Shown one piece after another: positions 17,552 to 26,522 of a DNA stretch of 64,000 nucleotides. Made by a program: the position numbers and the translations under genes. The notes below the pieces were generated by a model, which saw only the letters and a list, made by a program, of their open reading frames with translations, made no database searches and was not told the origin of the DNA. Position 1 is the first letter of the stretch. Each line of letters opens with the position of its first letter. Origin of the DNA: Opitutia bacterium (GTDB lineage Bacteria > Verrucomicrobiota > Verrucomicrobiia > Opitutales > Seribacteraceae); NCBI GenBank assembly GCA_018675995.1, contig JABGWZ010000269.1, positions 1 through 64,000 on the forward strand, read 5' to 3'.

Positions 17552-18736
17552 ATGTTAGAAACTAGTGCCAAAGAATTTAATCTCGGAAGTTTGCTCAAGG
17601 ATTTGCCAACTCAAATTGATAAATTGAAGGAATTCAGAAAATTGGTCCTGACGGACGCAGTTTTACTGGGTGAAATTCCGTCACCAACTTTTAACGAAGA
17701 AGATCGTATAAGGCTAACTGTAGACAGATTTCGGGAAAACGGACTTGTTGACCCTGAAATTGATGAGCATGGGAATGCATCCGCAATTTTAAACGGGACT
17801 GAGGGGAGATCTTCGATTTTGGTTATGGCACACGCAGATTCTGTCTTTGATGCAAATACCCAACATGTTCTTAATGTGGGTCCGGATACAATTACGGGAC
17901 CGGGAATTTCTGATAATGCAATTGGGTTGGCAACTGTCGTCGCACTGCCCAAGTTACTTGAAATGCTTGGTATTAAGTTTAAGGATGATTTAATTTTTCT
18001 TGCCAACACAAAAAGTCTCGGTCGGGGTAACTTGAATGGTGCACGATACTTTCTAGACACAATGAAACGACCAATTAGAGCTGGCGTATGTGTTGAGGGG
18101 GCAAGCCAGGGAAGATTAAGTTACTCTGGTTTAGGTACCCTGAGGGGAGAAATACGTTTGGAAATTCCGGGGAATTACGACTGGAACCGATTTGGTTCTT
18201 CCGGTGCAGTAGGTCAGTTAACTCGGGTGATCAACCAGTTACTCGAAATCCCTCTTCCTAAAGAACCAAAAACTAAGATGATTCTTGGTGGGCTAAGTTG
18301 TGGAACGACATACAATAAAACTCCCAAGAGAGGAACTTTAAGATTCGAAATTACCAGCGAAGAGGATCAGGTAATTGATGATTTGAGGCAAAAAGTAGAC
18401 GACCTCTGTGAACAATGCTCACTCGAAAACGGAACTAAAGTCTACCTTGAAGTGGTTGCCACAAGACCGAATTGCGGTATCCCTTTCACTCATCCATTGG
18501 TAAAAGCCACACGCTCAATCATGAGCGAATTGGGGGTCACCCCGGAAGTTAATCCCAGTACAGGCGATTTAAATGTTCTTATCGAGGCAGGTCATCCAGG
18601 AGTAACCCTTGGATTGACAACTGCGGAAAACATTGGAGAGGAAAATGAAAGTCTTCATCTAGAACCACTACCCGCTGGAATCGCTCAACTTATAACTCTC
18701 CTTCAGGCAATCGACATGGGACTTTGCGAATTATGA
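17552..18736 (+). CDS. M20-family metallopeptidase-like protein lacking the catalytic Glu pair
   Basis: 394 residues from ATG 17552; a TTG at 17519 is the alternative start. The M20 fold is recognisable: AHADSV (metal His and Asp), GPGISDNAIGLA (bridging Asp), VCVEG (metal Glu) and a C-terminal LHLEPL His. Where active enzymes have a Glu-Glu pair (FVGTVGEEGLGDLRG), this protein reads FLANTKSLGRGNLNG, so the general base and one zinc ligand are missing. It is probably not a normal peptidase. Its stop codon overlaps the gpgS start (ATGA), so the two are translated together, and a role in solute synthesis, transport or regulation is the best guess. It could also bind a glycerate-like or peptide ligand without cleavage. 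Confidence 0.75.
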   Translation: MLETSAKEFNLGSLLKDLPTQIDKLKEFRKLVLTDAVLLGEIPSPTFNEEDRIRLTVDRFRENGLVDPEIDEHGNASAILNGTEGRSSILVMAHADSVFDANTQHVLNVGPDTITGPGISDNAIGLATVVALPKLLEMLGIKFKDDLIFLANTKSLGRGNLNGARYFLDTMKRPIRAGVCVEGASQGRLSYSGLGTLRGEIRLEIPGNYDWNRFGSSGAVGQLTRVINQLLEIPLPKEPKTKMILGGLSCGTTYNKTPKRGTLRFEITSEEDQVIDDLRQKVDDLCEQCSLENGTKVYLEVVATRPNCGIPFTHPLVKATRSIMSELGVTPEVNPSTGDLNVLIEAGHPGVTLGLTTAENIGEENESLHLEPLPAGIAQLITLLQAIDMGLCEL

Positions 18737-19713
18737 CTGGTGATAATAAAAAATGGCTCAACCAAAATACTTATCACCACGGTGAATTTTGGGATATTCT
18801 TAAATTGGTTAAGGAGAAAGAAAAAAAAGGACTTAAGATTTCCCTTTGCATCCCGACCCTAAACGAAGAAAAAACTATAGGTAAGGAAGTGCTTATTTTA
18901 CGCTCTGAATTAATGGAGCGTTATCCATTGATAGATGAATTTGCAATCATTGATTCGGGGTCCAAAGATAAAACCCTTGAAGTGGCCAGCAGCTATGGAG
19001 CAGACACATACCTAGCATCTGATATCCTTTCCGAGGAAGGGGACAAACGCGGGAAAGGAGAAAACTTATGGAAAGCTATTCATCAATTAAAAGGTGACAT
19101 CATTTGTTATGTGGATGCGGATATTTCGAATATTCATCCGCGTTTTGTTTATGGTTTGGTTGCTCCCTTAATCCAAAGGGCTGAAGTACAGTATGTTAAG
19201 GCATTTTACGATCGCCCGCTTAATTATTCCAACGGTCTTCGCTCAAGTGGAGGTGGACGGGTAACTGAAATACTTATACGCCCTCTCTTCTCTCTTTTTT
19301 ATCCTGAACTTACAAATATTATTCAACCATTATCCGGCGAGTATGCAGCAAGAAGAGAAGTTTTGGAAATCATTCCCTTCCCTATTGGATATGGCGTGGA
19401 AACCTCTCACCTTTTGGATCTATATTTAAAGTTTGGATTAGACGCTTTTGCTCAAACTGACCTTGATCGCAGAGTTCACAGAAACCAGACTACCAATGCT
19501 CTTGGGAAAATGAGCTTTGGCATATTACAGACCTTTATAAACAGGTTGCATAGCCAAGGAAAGATTGATCGGATCCCAGATATGGAAACATTTTATCGAC
19601 GCTTTCAGGTTGAGGATGGATCTTACAATCAACTGACTCAGGAAGTTGTGGAAGAAGAACGACCAGCTATGATAGAAGTTACTGGCTACCAAAACCGAGG
19701 ACTTTGCTCCTAA
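18733..19713 (+). CDS. gpgS: Glucosyl-3-phosphoglycerate synthase (GT81)
   Basis: 326 residues from ATG 18733, which overlaps the preceding stop as ATGA; the TTG at 18724 in the track is not needed. The GT-A fold shows ISLCIPTLNEEKTIG, IIDSGSKDKTLEVA, GKGENLW, the DxD-type YVDADIS, VKAFYDRPL, GGGRVTEILIRPLF, QPLSGEYAARRE and the metal His in VHRNQTT. All are strongly characteristic of mycobacterial and planctomycete GpgS. It transfers glucose from an NDP-glucose to 3-phosphoglycerate, the first step to glucosylglycerate and its mannosylated derivative, which are compatible solutes or polysaccharide precursors. No GpgP- or MggB-type phosphatase is visible nearby. A GT4 gene follows after 27 bases. 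Confidence 0.9.
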   Translation: MTGDNKKWLNQNTYHHGEFWDILKLVKEKEKKGLKISLCIPTLNEEKTIGKEVLILRSELMERYPLIDEFAIIDSGSKDKTLEVASSYGADTYLASDILSEEGDKRGKGENLWKAIHQLKGDIICYVDADISNIHPRFVYGLVAPLIQRAEVQYVKAFYDRPLNYSNGLRSSGGGRVTEILIRPLFSLFYPELTNIIQPLSGEYAARREVLEIIPFPIGYGVETSHLLDLYLKFGLDAFAQTDLDRRVHRNQTTNALGKMSFGILQTFINRLHSQGKIDRIPDMETFYRRFQVEDGSYNQLTQEVVEEERPAMIEVTGYQNRGLCS

Positions 19714-19740
19714 TAGTATAATGGGGCGGAAGAACACGCC

Positions 19741-21180
19741 ATGAAAGTCGCTGTTGTACACTACCACTTGGAGCCTGGCGGAGTAACCAGAGTAATCGAA
19801 AATACTCTCGCTTCATTTGAACAAAAAGATTCCTCCATTAATCTTGTTGTACTGACAGGTCGAAAGTACAAAGGAGACAAAATTAAAAATGTGCGAATTG
19901 TTGACGGACTTGATTATGCTTCCCCAAACGATTCAGTGGACCCGGCTAAACTCAAGGAGCGAATGGAGGAGGCTGCCCTAACAGCTTTAGGGGGAAAACC
20001 GGATATCTGGCACATCCACAACCACAGCCTTGGCAAAAACCCTTCTCTCACAAAAGCAACCTCCTTAATTGCGGAGACAAACTCTTGTGTCCTTCTCCAT
20101 CCGCATGATTTTGCTGAGGACGGGCGCCCCACAAACTTTGGTGCTTTAAAAGATGTTTACCCAAAGGCATATCCAACATCCTCGAATATTCATTATGCAG
20201 TGCTCAACCATAGAGATTTTTCATTTATGGAAGGGCTTTTGAAAAACAGTGCAAGCAAAGTTCACCTTCTCGCCAATGCAATTCCTCCGATCCAAGAAAG
20301 CACCCAAACACAATCTCATTCTACTAAATTACCCGATAACCTCATTCTTTATCCAGTCCGTGCAGTACGAAGAAAAAACCTAGGCGAACTGGCTCTCATT
20401 TCCTCTGTTTACGGAGACTATTTCTTTGCTAATAGTCTGGGCCCTACAAACCCGGACTTCATTCCTACATTCAACCGATGGAAGCAGTTCTGTAAAAGCT
20501 TGAAACTTCCTGTCACTTTTGGGCTAGGAGAAGAATTTGATTACCCATTTGAAGACATAATGAATTCTGCATCTGGCGTAATCACGACCAGTATTGCAGA
20601 GGGATTTGGCTTAGGTTTTTTGGAACCTTGGACTTTTAACAAATTCCTTTGCGGTAGAAATATTTCTGAGATAACCAAAGACTTTTCCCACATGGGTATT
20701 CAACTCGAACATATGTACGATAGAATAAACATTAATCTTGATCTCCTTCCCTCAAACTCATCCCTGCAACCAAAAATTAAATCCGTTCTTACCAAATTCT
20801 TTGCAGATTATGGTCAGGATTTACCCGATCACGCTGAGAGCGAGGTCTACAATTCTATTGTGAAAAACGGACAACTTGATTTTGGTCGAATAGATGAAAC
20901 CATGCAGGAAGAAATTATTTGCTCTATTATAAAATCAGAAACAGCTCTGAAAGATATTCGAGATCAAGTACAGATAAACTGTACAAATGATCTGTTAATT
21001 CCAGAAAACAAGCAGGCTGTTCGTGAAAAATTCTCATTGGACTCTTACACTGATAAACTTAAAAATATATACTTCAACTTGGTGAATTCTCCAAAAAGTA
21101 AAATTGCGTTTGCTGATGGAAACCTACTCCTTGAGTTCTTTTTAAGACCGGAAAGGTTAAACCTTCTAAGAACTAATTAA
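19741..21180 (+). CDS. GT4-like glycosyltransferase of the solute locus
   Basis: 479 residues beginning MKVAVVHYHLEPGGVTRVI, the GT4 N-terminal pattern with a GGV loop. DIWHIHNHSLGKN and LLHPHDFAEDG lie in the acceptor half. YPVRAVRRKNLGE and TTSIAEGFGLGFLEPW (the EX7E-like donor site) lie in the second half. The C-terminal ~150 residues are less typical. Being third in the M20-gpgS-GT operon, it probably extends or modifies the glucosyl-(phospho)glycerate product, for example with a second sugar; the substrate is not readable. Its stop abuts the stop of the convergent AsmA-like gene with no spare base. Confidence 0.68.
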   Translation: MKVAVVHYHLEPGGVTRVIENTLASFEQKDSSINLVVLTGRKYKGDKIKNVRIVDGLDYASPNDSVDPAKLKERMEEAALTALGGKPDIWHIHNHSLGKNPSLTKATSLIAETNSCVLLHPHDFAEDGRPTNFGALKDVYPKAYPTSSNIHYAVLNHRDFSFMEGLLKNSASKVHLLANAIPPIQESTQTQSHSTKLPDNLILYPVRAVRRKNLGELALISSVYGDYFFANSLGPTNPDFIPTFNRWKQFCKSLKLPVTFGLGEEFDYPFEDIMNSASGVITTSIAEGFGLGFLEPWTFNKFLCGRNISEITKDFSHMGIQLEHMYDRININLDLLPSNSSLQPKIKSVLTKFFADYGQDLPDHAESEVYNSIVKNGQLDFGRIDETMQEEIICSIIKSETALKDIRDQVQINCTNDLLIPENKQAVREKFSLDSYTDKLKNIYFNLVNSPKSKIAFADGNLLLEFFLRPERLNLLRTN

Positions 21181-24100
21181 TTATTCTTTCGGTTCCAAAC
21201 CGATCCCTTGCCCAAACAGCTTCCACCAGTTAGTAAATTTTGGCTTTGTTAAAGTTCCCTCTATTACTAGGGGCTCTTGTTTAAAAACTCTGTACCCCGA
21301 TCTTTGTTTTCCGTCAGCGAGTATATGGGTAGCTTCTAAAAAACTTGCAAAGTTTCCTTTAAACCCTGGGAAAAAACTTATTTTTAATTTATTAAGGGTA
21401 GATACTGTCCCCTTGCCTCTCAGCATAATCTCACTCCCAATCCAGTCGCTCAGTTCAAGTTCCCATTCCCCCCCATCTCTTCGAATAACACTTACTCTTC
21501 CTTTTTCAAAACTTATGTCATTTAAAATTTGCTGTAAAACTTCCATCATCTTGGTTTGAGAAGCAGACCACGCAAAAGATGCACCCAAACTAGCTTCCAT
21601 GTGGTCTTGTAAAAACTTGCCTTGCTTTGACTTAGGCAACAAGGAAAATGATAAATCTTTAAAGTCTATCTGAGTTTCACCATTAAAACTTCCCATGACT
21701 CGATTCATTTTGGATTGAAAATCAAAATCCCCCTCTATTTCCAGACCATTGTAAAAGAAGGATTTTAAAAGAGTAGCGTCGAGGTTTTCCCCCAAGAGAG
21801 TAATTTCATAATTCACAGGATCGGAAACATTATTTTCTGAAATTAAGAACTTAAGCTCACCGGATACTGGACCTCCCCCAACTTCAAAATCAAAGGAAAG
21901 GGTTTTATTTTTTTTAGAAAATAAAGCGGAGAAATTACTAATTTCTACTGATTGAAGAATAAGCAGAGAGTCGACCTTTACTTGTATGTTTTCTGGCAAA
22001 GAATGCCATGATTGAAACCCCGAAGAATCAGTGATCGAACTTAAATGACTAATACATGGAAGGAAAAGCGATTTTAGTTCACCTGTATTTATTTTTTTTG
22101 CATTTATCAAAAGTTGTTTTTTTTCTGATTCATAATTTATTTCAACATCCGAAGAGTTAAATTTTTTCAAATAAACTTTTCCCCAATGAAAATCATTTTC
22201 GCTTTTCCGAACAAATGTCCACTTGATTGGTAGAGAAAATTCTTTAGTTATTTCCTTTTTACTTTGCCCACCTAATACAAAAAAATTAACTAGTCCATCA
22301 ACAGAAACTTCATAATTGTCCTGTAATTTCCATTCGAATTTACGAATATCAACCGATGATACCTGGTACATATCATTCTTCCAAATTTCAAATAACTTAA
22401 GGAATTCAGAATTAACTCTTAGGTCATCACTGCGTATCAGTTTAATTGTCCTATTTCCATCGACTATAAATCTTAGTTTTCCCGACAAGAGTTCCTGTCC
22501 ATTGCTTGCTAACACACTTTTGTTCAGGTAACTCAATTCGTCATCTCCCTCCTTCGGGTAATAAGAAATATTCCCATTCGAAATAATTTTAAAATCTCGA
22601 TTAGGTTCAATTAATCCAAAATTCCCAGCGAGAATAAAATCATTAAATAAAAATACCGGTTTACCATCGCTTAAAACAATGCTTCCGTTGATATCTTTTT
22701 GGGTATTTTGAAAAATTAAACCGTACCGTGGGTTGTGTTTCTCGTACTCAAGTCCTTTAATCTGAATAGCTAGATTTTCTTTTTCGCTATTATGTTCTTG
22801 AACCCAATTTAATTCTCCTTTGATAAAATTTACTCGAAAGGGATTCACGACTCGAATGTCTATCGTTTTGTTATTCTGAATATTTTCAAATTCAAGGTTA
22901 CCATCTTCGACTAACCAATGATCGGATTTACAAAAACCAGACACGATTATACTTCCTTTGAAATTCAAATTCTTCGGGAACATCCCAACAAGGAAAAAAT
23001 GATTTTTAGAATCGATATTTAAAGGAAGTTTCAAGCTAAATTTAACTCCTTTTTTCTTTTGCATCTTAGTAAATAAAGGAAGTTCAAAGCTAAGATTCAT
23101 TGTGTGTTCTGAACCATCGTTTTTTTTGATTATTAAATCCTCTCCGGATAAACTCAAAATTTCATCATTTATGGCACCAATAAACCGACCACTCAACAGT
23201 GAACCTTTTTCAAAATGATTTTTAAACCGACCGATTTTAAAATTAGATAAATGAATAAGAACACCCTGAATGTTGTCCAAATTCGAAAATGACTGGGTGC
23301 TTGAAATCTCTAATTTTTCGCCTCTATTATTTTCAAACAAAAAAGAGAGTTCCTTATTTTCCCAACTCGAACCCATTACACTCGTATGAAAGTCTAACCT
23401 TCCACTCAGCGGTCCTTCTTCAGGAAAAAAAGGGGATGAAACTTGAAAATCTACCCCACCGATCAAATCAACTTTTTTAAGTTGAGAATCAAACTCGACT
23501 TTGCCATTTCCTTGAATATTTCCATTTATGAGTGATATCAATGGAGCTATTTCAATAAAATCTTTTGAATTCATACCTAATCTCCACTCACCTGAGAAAT
23601 TATTTTCTAGCGATGTGCGGAAGGCAGAAAGGGATAGTTTTGAATTTCCATGATTATCAGAATCAATAAGTAATCCAATCGACTCCTCCCTTCCATTAGT
23701 CGTGAAATTTAAGTCAAACCGACTTCCCTCTTTGACCAAGACTGTTAACACATTCTTCTGCTTTACGGTTTTTCGTTGGAAATCTACCTTTAAAAGAAAA
23801 TTCTTTTTTGAGGAAACCAGTCCCCAATTATCGGCTAGAATTTCATTCAACCGAATTTCGATAGCAGACTTAATGATCTGATCGTTTTTATCTTTGCATG
23901 CAAATAGAGAAAAAGGAACTCTTGAATTACCATGCCCAATCCTTCCGCTCATATCAATTGAATCAATGGCATAATCCATTGGGTTTTCCCGAAGATAATC
24001 AATCCACTTTCGAACACTTGTGCTTCCATCACCTATACTATTTCCACTGATATCAAAATCCATCAGCTTTAGGTGATTAATTCTAGTGCTTCCCCCAAAA

Positions 24101-24354
24101 ATCCAGTCCCATGGGGAATAAGAAAAACTTCCTTCTCCAAGGTAGAGACTAATTTTTGAATTCCCCCAGGTTCCCCCTATCAATCGCCCGGTTTGCCAAT
24201 TCAAATTAATATCTTCAAATTGCAGGTCTCCACCTTTTAAAGTGTGCGTGAGGTAAGTCTCTAGTTTACTAGGTAACCACCAACTAAAAATGACTAAATC
24301 GCACAACGCGATAGTCAAAAAAATTAAAACTGAAATCCAAAGTGGTTTTCTCAT
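21181..24354 (-). CDS. Large AsmA/TamB-like envelope protein
   Basis: 1057 residues with one N-terminal membrane helix (about 5-27) and then a long beta-rich, Ser/Asn/Lys-rich periplasmic region without Cys-rich or catalytic motifs. The start LTHTLKGGDLQFEDINLNWQ and the repeated pattern of short amphipathic strands (such as LKGKG, FEGxF, LxxSG) resemble AsmA-like, YhdP/TamB-type proteins, which form bridge-like grooves for lipid transport between membranes. The C-terminal part (VIEGTLTKPKFTNWWKL) matches the way such proteins often end. Monocistronic as far as can be seen, convergent with the GT4 gene. The family assignment is by pattern only. Confidence 0.55.
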   Translation of the reverse strand: MRKPLWISVLIFLTIALCDLVIFSWWLPSKLETYLTHTLKGGDLQFEDINLNWQTGRLIGGTWGNSKISLYLGEGSFSYSPWDWIFGGSTRINHLKLMDFDISGNSIGDGSTSVRKWIDYLRENPMDYAIDSIDMSGRIGHGNSRVPFSLFACKDKNDQIIKSAIEIRLNEILADNWGLVSSKKNFLLKVDFQRKTVKQKNVLTVLVKEGSRFDLNFTTNGREESIGLLIDSDNHGNSKLSLSAFRTSLENNFSGEWRLGMNSKDFIEIAPLISLINGNIQGNGKVEFDSQLKKVDLIGGVDFQVSSPFFPEEGPLSGRLDFHTSVMGSSWENKELSFLFENNRGEKLEISSTQSFSNLDNIQGVLIHLSNFKIGRFKNHFEKGSLLSGRFIGAINDEILSLSGEDLIIKKNDGSEHTMNLSFELPLFTKMQKKKGVKFSLKLPLNIDSKNHFFLVGMFPKNLNFKGSIIVSGFCKSDHWLVEDGNLEFENIQNNKTIDIRVVNPFRVNFIKGELNWVQEHNSEKENLAIQIKGLEYEKHNPRYGLIFQNTQKDINGSIVLSDGKPVFLFNDFILAGNFGLIEPNRDFKIISNGNISYYPKEGDDELSYLNKSVLASNGQELLSGKLRFIVDGNRTIKLIRSDDLRVNSEFLKLFEIWKNDMYQVSSVDIRKFEWKLQDNYEVSVDGLVNFFVLGGQSKKEITKEFSLPIKWTFVRKSENDFHWGKVYLKKFNSSDVEINYESEKKQLLINAKKINTGELKSLFLPCISHLSSITDSSGFQSWHSLPENIQVKVDSLLILQSVEISNFSALFSKKNKTLSFDFEVGGGPVSGELKFLISENNVSDPVNYEITLLGENLDATLLKSFFYNGLEIEGDFDFQSKMNRVMGSFNGETQIDFKDLSFSLLPKSKQGKFLQDHMEASLGASFAWSASQTKMMEVLQQILNDISFEKGRVSVIRRDGGEWELELSDWIGSEIMLRGKGTVSTLNKLKISFFPGFKGNFASFLEATHILADGKQRSGYRVFKQEPLVIEGTLTKPKFTNWWKLFGQGIGLEPKE

Positions 24355-24525
24355 ACTAATCTAAGTATGGGAGAAAACCTTGATGCTTTCCAACCCAATA
24401 AATCTATTGGTGTGAAATTTTTATTTTATACAAAAATACATCTAGTTTTTAAAACTAAAGAATTTTTACTGACTAAGAAAATATGTCAAATCGAAGAATT
24501 CAAAGGGAAAATTAGCAGTTATCAG

Positions 24526-24900
24526 TCAGCTTTTTCGTTTTGCTTCAAACAAGCGTTTTTCCTTCACCTTATTTGCTTCCTTACCGATCCTATCTCTTAG
24601 GTAATACATTCTTGCTCTCATAGTAACACTTTCTCGATCAACTTCGACCTTATCAATTAGTGGAGAATGAACAGGAAATACACGCTCGACACCAACACCA
24701 GAAGCAATCCGACGGACAGAGAAAGTTTCATGCACACCCGAGCCTTTTCGGGCAATTACAATTCCACCAAATATCTGAATTCGTTCTTTTTCACCTTCCC
24801 GAACACGAACATGCACTTTCACTCCGTCGCCTACCTTGAAATGGTCACGACCGTCTTTTAAATATTCCTTAGTTATTTCTTCTAATATCTGATTGTTCAT
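24526..24900 (-). CDS. rplS: Ribosomal protein L19
   Basis: 124 residues. FKVGDGVKVHVRVREGEKERIQIFGG and GVGVERVFPVHSPLIDKVEV are the L19 core, with a basic C-terminus (RMYYLRDRIGKEANKVKEKR). L19 sits at the 30S/50S interface. It is the last gene of the rpsP-trmD-rplS operon and starts 18 bases after trmD ends. Confidence 0.97.
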   Translation of the reverse strand: MNNQILEEITKEYLKDGRDHFKVGDGVKVHVRVREGEKERIQIFGGIVIARKGSGVHETFSVRRIASGVGVERVFPVHSPLIDKVEVDRESVTMRARMYYLRDRIGKEANKVKEKRLFEAKRKS

Positions 24901-24918
24901 AATTCTTTAATCTTAAGT

Positions 24919-25602
24919 TTAATTTTTAAGTAAATCGGGACGCAGCTTTTTAGTTTTCTCCAACCTCATGGATTCTCTCCAAGCACTAATCTGAGAATGA
25001 TTGCCGGAAAGCAGGACATCTGGTACTTTCATCCCGCGAAATTCTGATGGTCGAGTGTATTGAGGATATGCCAAAAGGTGTGCTTCAAAGCTTTCGTCCT
25101 CCAATGAACCCTCACCCCCAAGAACATTGGGGATATGACGGCTTACCGCATCAATTAATACAGAAGCAGCCAAGGCTCCATTAGTGATAACATAATCTCC
25201 TACGCTAACCTCGCGAGTAACTAGATGGTCACGGACTCTTTGGTCAACTCCTTCGTAGTGACCGCTAAGTAACAACAAATGCTTTTCTTTAGATAATTCC
25301 TTACAGAGGGATGATGTAAGCGGTTCTCCATCAGGAGCCATATAAATAATCTTTGTGTGATCTTCAGCTATATCTTCGATCGCTGAAAATATTGGCTCTG
25401 GTTTCATAACCATTCCTGAACCACCGCCAAATGGTCTGTCGTCAGTCTCCCTGTGCTTACCATCCGCCCACCGACGAATGTCCAATGAATTTACTTCAAT
25501 AATTCCAGATTCGACAGCACGAGCGATTATACTTTCGCCAGTAAAACCTTCAAGTGTCTTTGGAAAGAGGGAAAGTACATCGAAACGCAGAATTGAGTCC
25601 AT
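24919..25602 (-). CDS. trmD: tRNA (guanine37-N1)-methyltransferase
   Basis: 227 residues from ATG 25602 (MDSILRFDVLSLFPK). The ORF extends five codons upstream, including a GTG and another ATG. SPOUT-class features are RPFGGGSGMVMKPEPI, LLLSGHYEGVDQRV, EVSVGDYVITNGALAA and the C-terminal YPQYTRPSEFRGMKVPDVLLSGNH. It forms m1G37 next to the anticodon, preventing +1 frameshifting. It lies between rpsP and rplS as usual, but rimM, which normally separates rpsP from trmD, is absent. Confidence 0.96.
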   Translation of the reverse strand: MDSILRFDVLSLFPKTLEGFTGESIIARAVESGIIEVNSLDIRRWADGKHRETDDRPFGGGSGMVMKPEPIFSAIEDIAEDHTKIIYMAPDGEPLTSSLCKELSKEKHLLLLSGHYEGVDQRVRDHLVTREVSVGDYVITNGALAASVLIDAVSRHIPNVLGGEGSLEDESFEAHLLAYPQYTRPSEFRGMKVPDVLLSGNHSQISAWRESMRLEKTKKLRPDLLKN

Positions 25603-25657
25603 TTTGCGAATCATCACGAAAAGTAAAAAACATATACAAAGAAACGCTCAACAAAGC

Positions 25658-26338
25658 CTAGTCGTCCTTCGGTTCCTCTGTTGCTTTCTTTGGACTGGGT
25701 TTAGCTTTTTCGTCTGCAGCAGGCTCTTCCTTCTTGGAGTCTACCTCAACAACGGGTTCTTCTGATTTGGCTTCCTCTTTCGGAATTTCAGTTTGTTCAT
25801 CCTTCACCTCTTCCTTATTCTCCTCTGCAGCAGACTCTTCTTTCTTGGGCTCTACTTTTGCGACCTTCTCTTCGGACTTGGCTTCCTCTTTCGGTGTTTC
25901 AGCTTGTTCAGCCTTCACCTCTTCCTTTTTTTCCTCTGCATCAGGCTTTTCCTTCTTGGCATTTTCATCTACTGCCGGTTCTTCTGCATTGGATTCACCT
26001 TTGGTTGCTTCCATTGTTGGCGCAGCTTTACCTTTCTTAGCACGAGCAATTCTTTTAGCGGCTTCTTTTTCTGAACGATCGAGCCACTGATCAGGAGTGA
26101 GACGGCCCTGCCTGATCAAACTTTTCGCCGTGTCAGTTGGTTGTGCACCAACACCAAGCCAATGATCGATACGTTCCATTTTGAGTTTCAACTCCTCTGT
26201 ACGAGCATGAGCCTTAGGGTTGTACGTACCCAAAACTTCTATAAATTTGCCGTCTCGTCTAGCTGTGGATGGTGCTACCACCATGCGATAAAATGGTGCG
26301 TGGCGAGCACCGTGTCTTTGCAACCGAATCTTGATCAT
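25658..26338 (-). CDS. rpsP: Ribosomal protein S16 with a long repetitive charged C-terminal extension
   Basis: 226 residues, more than twice the usual 80-90. Residues 1-85 are a normal S16 (MIKIRLQRHGARHAPFYRMV, GKFIEVLGTYNP, RIDHWLGVGAQPTDT). Residues about 88-110 are a basic helix. Residues 115-226 consist almost only of Glu, Lys, Ala, Pro and Ser. They contain two tandem 37-residue repeats (135-171 and 172-208), with a partial copy before them. The tail is expected to be disordered and solvent-exposed on the 30S body. It is first in the rpsP-trmD-rplS operon. The plus-strand ORFs over this region are shadows of the repeat. Confidence 0.95.
   Translation of the reverse strand: MIKIRLQRHGARHAPFYRMVVAPSTARRDGKFIEVLGTYNPKAHARTEELKLKMERIDHWLGVGAQPTDTAKSLIRQGRLTPDQWLDRSEKEAAKRIARAKKGKAAPTMEATKGESNAEEPAVDENAKKEKPDAEEKKEEVKAEQAETPKEEAKSEEKVAKVEPKKEESAAEENKEEVKDEQTEIPKEEAKSEEPVVEVDSKKEEPAADEKAKPSPKKATEEPKDD
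25715..25936 (-). repeat. Two-copy 111-bp tandem repeat inside rpsP
   Basis: Two in-frame 111-base units encode EEKKEEVKAEQAETPKEEAK... and EENKEEVKDEQTEIPKEEAK.... A partial third unit lies upstream (encoding AEEPAVDENAKKEKPDA). The copies match at most amino-acid positions, which points to expansion by slippage or unequal exchange in the coding sequence. Confidence 0.85.
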
Positions 26339-26522
26339 AATCTAATGAGTAAGTAAAGGGGAAGAATTTATTGAAAAGCTTTTAATCAAAGGAATTATCA
26401 AGCAAATTGTCAATGCAAAACCCTAATCCTGAGACCTCCACACACTCTGCTTCAATAAACCTTCAGTAAATGCCATTGGAATCTTGTCTTTTTTCAAACG
26501 GTCGTTTAAATATTTCACTTTC

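Noticed and set aside
25715-25936. CRISPR-like or other non-coding tandem repeat
   Set aside because: The two 111-base units are in frame within rpsP and have no spacers.
25734-26090. Plus-strand Ser/Phe-rich ORFs that look repetitive
   Set aside because: They are the complement of the Glu/Lys repeat of the S16 tail, so the low complexity is inherited from it.
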